NCBI GenBank assembly: GCA_902459845.2 | Contig: CABPSV020000238.1 | Location: forward strand, 1,580-21,617 | Reading direction: 5' to 3' | Length of the DNA stretch: 20,038 nt | Origin: Hepatocystis sp. ex Piliocolobus tephrosceles | Taxonomy: Eukaryota > Apicomplexa > Aconoidasida > Haemosporida > Plasmodiidae | Shown: positions 8,570 to 16,280 of the stretch, one piece after another | Layout of the letters: each line of letters starts with the position of its first letter | Position numbering within the stretch: the stretch's first letter is position 1 | Made by a program: the position numbers and the translations under genes | The notes under the pieces: model-generated | Told to the model about the DNA's origin: nothing | Databases searched by the model: none | Seen by the model: only the letters and a program-made list of their open reading frames with translations

Positions 8570-10803
8570 TCAAGATTTTTTTACATACTCTTTTTCATTT
8601 TTAACAGCTTTATTATTTCCTTCATTTCCTTCCCTTTCTTCTTTTTTTTTTTTTTTTTTTTTGTGAATAACTTTATTATTTACTTTTTGATTTTTTTTAT
8701 CGGTATCCATGTTTGTCTTATTGGGAAATGTCTGTTTATTTTTTGTTTTTTTTTCATTTTTATTGTGCTTTTTCCATTTTTTATTTTTTTCATATATTTC
8801 TTTTTTCTCATTATTCTGTTTATCTTTGGTATTGTTAGTGAAATTTGTTTTATTTTTTTCAATATTATTGACGTTTGCTTTTTCTGTTTCTTTTTCTGTT
8901 TCTTTTTCTGTTTCTTTTTCCGTTTCTTTTTTCGCTACCGTTTCTTTTTTCGCTACCTTTTCTTTTTTCGCTACCTTTTCTTTTTTCGCTACCTTTTCCT
9001 TTTTCGTTACCTTTTCCGTTACCTTTTCCGTTTCTTTTTTCGCTACCTTTTTCTTTGCTTTTTTCGCTACCCGTTCCTGTTCTTGTCCCTGTCCTTGTTT
9101 CTTTGCTTTTCTTTTTTTGTCGCTTTTACCGTTCACATTATTTATACTACCATCTTTATAGTTAAAACGTGCGTTTGAATGTTTGACTAATTTTGCAACA
9201 AAAAAGTTGTCATAGTTATGTTTGTGTAAATAAATTCGTTTGCATAGATTAATTTTACTAGAAAATTGTTTTTGTTTATATCGTGTAATTCCAGGATCTC
9301 CTATATTTATATCTGTTGGTACTAAATTGACATCTCTTTTGTTCAAAATAAAATTAATAACTTCTTCGTTCTCTTCTACTGTGATACTACATGTTGAATA
9401 TACGACAGTACCTCCATTTTTTAACATATCTACTGCATTATCCAATAAACTTTTTTGTTTTTGAGCTAACAATCTTATTTCCTTTAATGTTTTTTGTCTT
9501 GCATTCATATTTTTATTAACAACACCTGTACCACTACATGGAGCATCTAATATAATTTTATCAAATTGTATATTTATATATTTTTTAATTTTTAAAGCAT
9601 TGAAATTTGTTATTATTATGTTATGTATACCCATTCTACTTGCATGTGCTTCTATAGCTTTACATCTTGCTTTATTTATATCGTTCGCATAAACTATACC
9701 TTTATTTTTTTTTAAAGTACATAAAAAAGTACATTTTCCACCTGGAGCTGCACACATATCTAATATTATATCATCTGGTTTAGGGTTACACTCAATAACA
9801 GGTATATATGAAGAAGCTGATTGAATCATATAATAACCATATAGATATTCATTTAACGAACCAACATTGGAATTTGTATCTAATACAGAAATACCAACAT
9901 TATTCCACCTTTTTAATTTATTTTTATCTTCTTGTGTTTGTTCAAAATTATTATTATTTAAATCAATATTATCCTCATCGTCATCAATTGGTATATTTTT
10001 ATTTTTTAAAATTTTTATTAAATTGTTTCTAGTTATTTTTAACGTATTAGTTCTTAAATAAATATCTTTGGGCATATTGTTAACTTCCAAAAATAAATAT
10101 AACTCTTTTATATTAAATAAATGATATAAATATTCTATCATTTCTTCGGAATATTCATAATAATATGCATATAAAAATAATAATTCTTTGATTATATCTG
10201 TTTTTTTTTGATGTACTACACTTATATTAATTTTTTCCGATTCTGAATATGTTAATAATAAATATTTCATCCTATCTTCTATATTATCTCTTGTCATTAG
10301 TTCATTTTTTTTATACAAACCTATTCCATCAAAATAAATACCTTCAGCTTTATTTATATATCTTCTTTTTTTTACACTCTCTTTTTGAGCAATCTTTACA
10401 TCTATTAATTTTTTTTTTTTTATTGTTTTATTATTATCTTCACTCTCTAATTCGTCTTCTTTTTCACTTAGGTTTTCTTCCTCTTCGTACATCTCATTTT
10501 GGGAATCGTTTTGGGAATCGTTTTGAAAATCGTTTTGTATATTCTCCTCATCATCCTCATTGTAAATATCTTCATCGTAAACATTATCGTTGTCATCATC
10601 GTTGTTATCATTGTCATATTCATCACTCAAACTCTCTTGCTCTTTTGAATTTATTAATTCATCGTTATCCTGTACCGACTTATCTGAGTCATCTGAATTG
10701 TCTACTTCAAAATTATCATTTCCAAAAAGGTCAAACGTCTTTTTAGGTACTACATCAACTTTTGTATGATCATTGGTAAGGACTTGTGTTTCCGCCTCAG
10801 AGT

Positions 10804-10810
<7 letters not shown>
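8570..10810 (-). CDS. NOP2: rRNA cytosine-5 methyltransferase, NOP2/NSUN1 type
   Basis: This 746-aa single-exon gene encodes a SAM-dependent RNA m5C methyltransferase expected in the nucleolus. The family methylates large-subunit rRNA and supports 60S assembly. Residues 1-125 are acidic (Asp/Glu/Asn-rich). The NOL1/NOP2/sun domain spans about 245-540: an RTNTLK pre-motif near 253, SAM-binding DMCAAPGGK at 351-359, DAPCSGTG at 422-429 with the product-release Cys425, and YSTCSI with the nucleophile Cys474. It closes with FFVAKL near 535. The block before motif I (GYYMIQSASSYIPV) fits the NOP2 subgroup better than other NSUN enzymes. Residues beyond 545 form a Lys/Glu-rich basic tail, typical of nucleolar proteins. 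The start ATG directly abuts a run of 34 A residues on the coding strand. All key residues are present. The rRNA target site is inferred from family only. Confidence 0.95.
8878..9060 (-). repeat. VAKKE/TEKE repeats in NOP2 basic tail
   Basis: Encodes about residues 584-645 of the NOP2-like protein. It has 18-bp units giving VAKKEK/T and 12-bp units giving TEKE. The two unit types abut, giving a highly charged tail beyond the methyltransferase domain, probably helical or disordered and nucleolus- or RNA-associating. Confidence 0.88.

Positions 10811-10844
<34 letters not shown>
10811..10844 (-). other. 34-nt poly(A) leader abutting the NOP2 start codon
   Basis: On the plus strand, 34 consecutive T follow the reverse complement of the NOP2 ATG. 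On the coding strand this is A34 ending exactly at the ATG. A-rich context before start codons is usual in Plasmodium, but a pure run this long with no other base before the AUG is at the extreme. If transcribed, it would be the last 34 nt of the 5' leader. Confidence 0.75.
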
Positions 10845-10846
<2 letters not shown>

Positions 10847-11596
10847 TATACCGTTTTATATGGCCGTGTATAAATTGTTTATAATAGCGTATGTTGTAAC
10901 AAAAAGGGTATATACATACATGGGTACATTAATATATATATATATATATATATATATTTTTACAACAAATATCGAAAAAAGTTGGGGAAAAAAAAAAAAA
11001 GTTGAGTAACTTTCACTTTTTAAATTATAATGTAATCATATTCAAGTACGTAAGTTAATGAGGAATAAGTAGAAATGGCTTTGATACATATGTATACATA
11101 TGCCTATACCTATAAATGTATATATTCACTTTTTAATTTAAAAAATGTAAATATTTCATATATATTACGATATATACAACTACAAAATGACAAACAATGT
11201 CAAAATTAAAAAAAAAAAAAAAAAAAAAACTTACAAAGTTATACTTTTAAATGTATAAATAAAAAAAAAAGAAAATAATTATATTTAAAAAACTGTTATA
11301 GTAAAAAAAAAAAAAAAATGAAGCATAGTATAGTAATGTTACAATGTAGCAGCGATGCCAAAATGTCGAATTTATAATAAGCTCAAATGAGAAAAAAAAA
11401 AGAAAAAAGCTAAAGCTAAAAAAAGAAAGTTAAAAATAGATAAACAAAAAAGTAATGCGTAATATTGTGCTAGTGATTACATACATATATGTGACATATG
11501 TATATAGAAACGTGAACACAAACCATTCGTCACGTTTTCTAACGGCTTGTACATTAAATGTATGACATCATAAAAAAAAAAAATCAATAAATATAT

Positions 11597-11682
11597 AAAT
11601 AAATAACTTGACATAAACAATACAAAAATAGAAAAAAAATAAAATAAATAACTTAACATAAACAATAAAAAAATAGAAACAT
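11597..11682. repeat. Imperfect direct duplication, about 41 bp
   Basis: Two neighbouring copies begin with aaataaataactt and end with aaaatagaaa, offset by 45 bp, differing at a few positions (for example cttgacat against cttaacat). It lies in the NOP2/MutY divergent spacer about 400 bp from the MutY start. No function is evident. Confidence 0.75.
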
Positions 11683-12073
11683 AATTTTTATTTTTTTTTT
11701 TTTTTTTGTACCATTTTTATGCATATAACAGTTACGTAAGCATGTATACACCTACTCCCAAATTGAGAAAAGATACAATAATGTATAACCGTCCTTGGTG
11801 CATTTGTAACAGTTGAAAAAAAAAAAAATATATAAAATAAAAAAAAAAAATATATATATATATACTTACATCTATATACATATAGAGAACTAAGCAAAAT
11901 TAAACACCGTGCTTCATAACTTTTTTCTTATCCTTAACGAAACAACTTTAACAGCACCCTCGAACAACACAATTTTATTATTTTTTTTTTTTTTAACATG
12001 AACAAAAAAGCAAAAAGCAACAGTGGCAAAAATAAAAGATGCTTATAACAAACACTTTAAATAAATTGAAATT

Positions 12074-13741
12074 ATGTCAAACAAAGAAATAAGCAAAAAC
12101 TATCACTACAATTTTTTAAAAAGAAATAGTACTAACTTAAAAAATGATTTATTAAAATGGTATTACAAATACAGACGCAAACTACCATGGAGAAATGATC
12201 AACCACCATATGTGACAGAGGTCCAAGTAGATGAAATTATTAACAACAGTAATGATATTCGTACTTACTTCAGTAAAAATACTAAACAAAAATGTGTCAT
12301 AAAAAATGACAAAGCTTTAGAAAAAAATGGTATAACATATAAAAACGTTATACAACCTAGCTTGGATGTAACTGATTGCAAAAACAAAAAAAAAAAATCT
12401 ATTTTTAAAAAAAAAAAAAAAACGCAAAATGAACAAAATGAACAAAATGAACAAAATGAACAAAATGAACAAAATGAACAAAATGAACAAAATGAACAAA
12501 ATGAACAAAATGAACAAAATGAACAAAATGAACAAAATGAACAAAATAATGGACAAAATGAACTTAATAGTGGTACTTTGAAAAGAGCTAAAACAGAAAC
12601 AACTGAAACAAATAATAATCTAAATTTTTTCATAACAAATAAAAAAAAAATTGTCGAGGTTTGTAATAATAATAATAATAATAACGAATTGGCTAATGGT
12701 TATCCAAAACCCATCCAACTAAAATCAACAACGATTAATAAAACGACTGATGAAAAAAGTGAAGAAAACAGTGAAGATAAAAGTGATGAAAAAAGTGAAG
12801 AAGAACTGAGCTTAAAAGGCTATAAAATTTACATTAGTGAAATCATGTTACAACAAACAAAAGTTAAAACAGTTATAAACTTTTATATAAAGTGGATAAA
12901 CAAATATAGTACTATTTTTGAGTTGGCTAAAAGTAACATAAATGATGTATTATTATTATGGAGTGGGTTAGGCTATTATAATAGAGCTAAAAATATGTTA
13001 GAATGTTGTAAAATAGTAGTTGAAAAATATAATGGTATTTTCCCAAACGATTTAAATTTATTAAAACAATTACCAGGTATTGGTGAATATACATCTAAAG
13101 CTATCTGTATCCATTTATATAAACGTAAAGACATATGTATAGATACAAATGTAATAAGAATACTTTCAAGAATCACTGACACAATTAATTATTCCAATTC
13201 AACTGTATTAACTAAACATTGTAATATAGTTACTCAAATTTTATGCTCAGATGATAGTGATAATGATAATATACATTATTCTGATCTAAGTCAAGCATTT
13301 ATGGACTTAGGTTCAAGTATATGTATTAACAACAGTATACCTAAATGTAATATATGTCCCTTAAATAAATATTGTCTTATTAATTTAAAACAAAAAAATG
13401 AAAAAAACAAAATTATCAAATATGAGATTGAACATCCAGTGGATTGTAATTTATGTGTTGATGAACGAAACTTAGAAATCAAAGATGTTCCTTTACCCAA
13501 AAAAAAAAAAGAAAAAACAAAGAAAATTTGTTTTATTCTATTAATTAAAAAAGAGAATCTCATACAAAACAATCATAATAGTAATAAACATAATAACACT
13601 AGTCATATTAATCAAATAAATGCAAGTGATGAGTATCTGATGGTTAAAAATAATGACAACAATTTATTTCAAAAACATTACTTGTTTCCTTTTTTACTTC
13701 TCGATCGATTTGAGAAAGGACTTGTCTCTACGGTAAGGCCA

Positions 13742-13782
<41 letters not shown>

Positions 13783-13931
13783 TTTTAGTCTGGCTTGTTC
13801 TGTTCCGGTTTATTGCAAAGAACTATGTTGGGAAGAACAGACCCTGATGCTAGTGACACAACATTTGAAAAAGAAAACAAAAAATTACATGTTGTTTAAA
13901 TTATAGTTATATTAACTAACTCACTGTTGTC

Positions 13932-13971
<40 letters not shown>

Positions 13972-14689
13972 CTCCTTCCAGCATTTGAATAGTATATTAA
14001 ATAAAATAAATTTAAATAATTGTCAAGAGGATTCCTTCGTATATGTAATTGTTCTAATTTCGTTTGTTTGTTTGTTTTTTTTTAGAATTATCCCTTTGAA
14101 TTTATTTATGCATTTATGTTTTTACTTTTTTTTACAAAAGCGTATTATGATTTAGTATATGATATATACAATTATCATTACACACATGTGCTCATATATA
14201 TATACATAATTACTATTTTCTTTTTAAGGTTAACAAGTTTACGCACATATTTTCGCATCTTATTTATGACACCTACATATATATGTGTGCCGTCCAAAAC
14301 ACGGTAAATAAAAAAAAATAAAAAAAACCCAGAAAAAAGAGGAGTGATTATGCTATTGCAAGTGTCTACATGTACATATATGTGATCTTTTTTTTTTTTT
14401 GTCTTATTTCAATAGGAAAATGTGTTAATAAATGAACAAGACAAATGGGTAAAATTCAAGCATATGAAGGTACAACTAATTGTTTCATTTTATATATTTT
14501 TTAACAATAATTTGACACTTTTTGTTCACATTTTTTTATTCAGATATTTGAAAATTTAAAAATATAAAAATATAAAATTTTTTTTGCTTTTTATAATTTT
14601 TGCAGAGCTACATACACAATTCATTCTGTCGCCATATAATAGATCATTACAAGCAATACATCGAAAAGCAAAAAAATATATTTTCATGA
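12074..14689 (+). CDS. MUTYH: A/G-specific adenine DNA glycosylase (MutY/MUTYH), multi-exon
   Basis: MutY removes adenine mispaired with 8-oxoguanine. Exon 1 (12074-13732, 553 codons) has LPWRN near 37-41, YKIYISEIMLQQT with catalytic Glu256, the helix-hairpin-helix LPGIGEYTSKA from 333, catalytic Asp357 in DTNV, and the 4Fe-4S cysteines 417, 425, 428 and 434. I infer five more exons: 13789-13890, 13982-14038, 14229-14303, 14416-14469 and 14606-14689, total 676 aa. All junctions are phase 0. Together they finish the NUDIX-like 8-oxoG recognition domain, including FSHLIYDTYIY (FSH at 614-616) and WVKFKHMK. Reading straight through stops instead at 13906 and loses this part. A 203-residue low-complexity insert separates PPY (44-46) from Tyr250. 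The donor at 13891 (GTTGTT) is the weakest junction. Intron details are inference; the enzyme identity is firm. Confidence 0.93.
12428..12544 (+). repeat. NEQ tripeptide repeat in MutY insertion
   Basis: Thirteen perfect copies of a 9-bp unit (aatgaacaa) encode Asn-Glu-Gln at residues 119-157, inside the insert that interrupts the catalytic domain. The perfect DNA identity between copies suggests recent expansion or strong homogenisation, so copy number probably varies between strains. Confidence 0.95.
13733..13788 (+). other. MutY intron 1, 56 nt, with A36 run
   Basis: Donor GTAAGG directly follows codon 553, and the acceptor is TTGTTTTAG. The interior is almost one run of about 36 A. Splicing enters the downstream frame that begins SGLFCSGLL and reads 34 sensible codons. 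That frame has an in-frame TAG just before 13789, so it is reachable only by splicing here, not by a homopolymer length error. Confidence 0.7.
13789..14689 (+). other. MutY 3' exons 2-6 (8-oxoG recognition domain)
   Basis: Small exons separated by T-rich introns. Exon 2 is 13789-13890 (donor uncertain). Exon 3 is 13982-14038 after TTCTCCTTCCAG, with donor GTATAT. Exon 4 is 14229-14303 after CTTTTTAAG, with donor GTAAAT. Exon 5 is 14416-14469 after TTCAATAG, with donor GTACAA. Exon 6 is 14606-14689 after TTTTTGCAG, ending in TGA. Exon 6 (begins SYIHNSFCRHII) matches in position and pattern the last helix of the MutY C-terminal domain. An alternative acceptor at 14543 would give seven codons (IFENLKI) and a stop at 14567. 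A further phase-0 T-rich segment, 14086-14154, could be an alternative exon but looks intronic. Confidence 0.65.
13934..13971 (+). other. Poly(T) tract in MutY intron 2
   Basis: A run of nearly 40 T ends just before the acceptor ttctccttccag at 13970-13981. It fits a polypyrimidine tract for MutY exon 3. Confidence 0.6.
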
Positions 14690-14725
14690 CTTTTACGTAT
14701 AAAAAGGATTTTATTTTAAAGGGTA

Positions 14726-14726
<1 letters not shown>

Positions 14727-14773
<47 letters not shown>
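14727..14773. repeat. Poly(A) run of about 47
   Basis: One of the longest homopolymers in the window, starting 38 bp after the proposed MutY stop. It might be part of the 3' UTR. Its exact length is prone to sequencing and assembly error. Confidence 0.85.
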
Positions 14774-14775
<2 letters not shown>

Positions 14776-15092
14776 CATATACGACTAATAAATATGTACA
14801 AACACCCATACATTATATACAACATACATACACATGAATATATATATATATGTGCATTACTTAGGATTATTTTTTGGGGAGGCTTTATTATGCTAATTAA
14901 AATCTACACAACTGTGTGTTTTTTTTTTTTTTTTTTTTTTTTTTTTTGAAGTTTACGTTGAATGCGTTACGTATATATCCATGCGTATGTATGTATAATT
15001 ATTGAAAAGTTACGAAAGTAACTTTTTTTTATATTTCACATTCCTTAAACTAAATATACAGCCTGTTAAAAAAAAAAAATAAAAAAAAAAAA

Positions 15093-15124
15093 AACACATA
15101 TATATATATATATATATATGTGTT
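15093..15124. repeat. 32-bp perfect inverted repeat around (AT)n
   Basis: The sequence runs aacacat, then alternating AT, then atgtgtt, and is its own reverse complement over 32 bp. It could extrude as a cruciform or fold into a hairpin if transcribed. Alternating AT makes palindromes easily, but the matching ACAC and GTGT arms add to the match. Confidence 0.8.
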
Positions 15125-15130
15125 GTGTAT

Positions 15131-15146
15131 ACATGTGTACACATGT
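15131..15146. repeat. 16-bp perfect palindrome
   Basis: acatgtgtacacatgt equals its own reverse complement. It lies 6 bp after the 32-bp inverted repeat and about 1.1 kb upstream of the MORN start. It could be a dimeric factor site; no known motif is claimed. Confidence 0.8.
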
Positions 15147-15360
15147 TTATTTTCACAAAATTATTTTTTTAGTTTTGTTTTGTTTTTTTTAACAATAAAT
15201 AGAAAATAAATAAAACTTTTTTAACTTTTGAAGAATTTTTTTTTTTTCTATTTAACTAATTTTTACTCATTTTTTTAAAAAAAATAAAATAAAAAAAAAA
15301 AAATAAGCATTGTCTGTTACATAAGTTACAGGCATGTAGACATTTGTAAAATATTTTATA

Positions 15361-15535
15361 CCAAACATATTTTATGCCAAACATATTTTATGCCAAACAT
15401 ATTTTATGCAAAACATATTTTATGCAAAACATTTTTTATGCAAAACATATTTTATGCAAAACATATTTTATGCAAAACATATTTTATGCAAAACATATTT
15501 TATACCAAACTTATTTTATGTAAAACATATTTATG
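15361..15535. repeat. 16-bp minisatellite, about 11 copies
   Basis: Units read ccaaacatattttatg or caaaacatattttatg, starting at 15361 and every 16 bp. The last copy is one base short. Two unit types form blocks: the first three copies and the tenth begin with cc, and copies four to nine begin with ca. The array lies about 0.75-0.9 kb upstream of the MORN ATG. The 16-bp period is not a multiple of 3, so it is not coding. Confidence 0.93.
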
Positions 15536-15902
15536 CAAATGAAAAAAAAAGATAAATAAAAAATATTTAAAGAATTTGCAAAAAATAATAGGTTCGTTGT
15601 TTTTTTTTATTTTGATATGATTAAATGATTACATGTTTTTAATGTACAAAAAAAAAAAAAAAAAAAAAATTCATTCTTTTTTTAGAGTTGTTATGTGCTC
15701 GCTTTAAAAAAAAGATAAAGTGAATAAACAAACAACTAGCCATATCATATTGATAGGTATTTTTCTATTTTAAAAACAAACACGTCGTTGTCTTATTTTA
15801 TTTTTTTTTTTTTTTTTTTTTTGTACTAGAACGCATGAATAAACCAAAACAAGTGATAAATACGAATATTTCGATTTGTTCTGATTTATTATTTTATTAA
15901 AA

Positions 15903-15936
<34 letters not shown>

Positions 15937-16004
15937 TTAAATTGTTGTCATGCGTATTTGAGCAAGAGAGAGAAAAAACAAAAAGAGACAGCGAAAAAAA
16001 GATA

Positions 16005-16247
16005 GCGATAGAAGAGCCAAAAAAAGCAAAAGCGATAGAAGAGCCAAAAAAAGCAAAAGCGATAGAAGAGCCAAAAAAAGCAAAAGCGACAGAAGAGCCA
16101 AAAAAAGCAAAAGCGACAGAAGAGCCAAAAAAAGCAAAAGCGACAGAACAGCCAAAAAAAGCAAAAGCGATAGAAGAACCAAAAAAAGCAAAAGCGACAG
16201 AACAGCCAAAAAAAGCAAAAGCGACAGAACAGCCAAAAAAAGCAAAA
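16005..16247 (+). repeat. 27-bp minisatellite just upstream of the MORN start
   Basis: Nine full 27-bp units begin at 16005 (each starting gcgata or gcgaca), plus a partial copy. The units differ by few bases. They are richer in G+C than the spacer. In one plus frame they would read Ala-Ile/Thr-Glu-Glu/Gln-Pro-Lys-Lys-Ala-Lys, open from 15885 to the TAA at 16257 in the same frame as the MORN gene, but without any in-frame ATG. The array ends 33 bp before the MORN start, so it probably lies in the 5' leader or core promoter. Confidence 0.92.
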
Positions 16248-16280
16248 GCGATAATATAAAAACGTAAGTACTCAAACAAA

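Larger units (their letters stand above)
10811..12073. promoter_or_regulatory. Divergent spacer between NOP2 and MutY
   Basis: This 1263-bp spacer must carry the promoters of both divergently transcribed genes. Apart from A/T runs and (AT)n tracts (10932-10956, 11854-11865) it contains a 16-bp perfect palindrome at 11087-11102 and an imperfect direct duplication of about 41 bp (11597-11637 and 11642-11682). Two patches at 11500-11560 and 11730-11815 are less AT-rich than the rest and could be 5' UTR or noncoding exons. I saw no credible coding sequence. Confidence 0.65.
14690..16280. other. Spacer between MutY and the MORN gene
   Basis: This stretch holds the MutY 3' UTR and the MORN gene promoter and leader. 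It contains an A run of about 47 (14727-14773), a T run of about 27 (14921-14947), AT-rich palindromes at 15093-15146, a 16-bp minisatellite (15361-15535), an A run near 15905-15933 and a 27-bp minisatellite (16005-16247). No gene with a proper ATG start is supported. Confidence 0.7.

Noticed and set aside
10249..10746. 165-codon plus-strand frame opposite the NOP2 N-terminus
   Set aside because: Antisense shadow of the acidic NOP2 region; the sense strand continues into a complete methyltransferase.
12265..12633. Antisense frames rich in Cys-Ser-Phe or Ile-Leu-Phe opposite the NEQ repeat
   Set aside because: Shadows of the 9-bp repeat in MutY exon 1; the sense strand has the catalytic motifs.
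13733..13800. A homopolymer length error causing a frameshift in MutY
   Set aside because: The frame needed downstream has an in-frame TAG right before 13789, so changing the A-run length alone could not enter it. Donor and acceptor signals explain the frame change better.
14544..14567. Short last MutY exon (IFENLKI, stop at 14567)
   Set aside because: The CAG acceptor at 14543 is good, but the alternative exon at 14606-14689 gives 27 codons that fit the final helix of the MutY C-terminal domain. Kept only as a possible isoform.
14584..14949. 121-codon frame spanning an A47 run and a T27 run
   Set aside because: Made largely of poly-Lys and poly-Phe from homopolymers; its first part overlaps the proposed last MutY exon in another frame.
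15361..16247. CRISPR-like array
   Set aside because: The repeats are head to tail without unique spacers, and the genome is eukaryotic.
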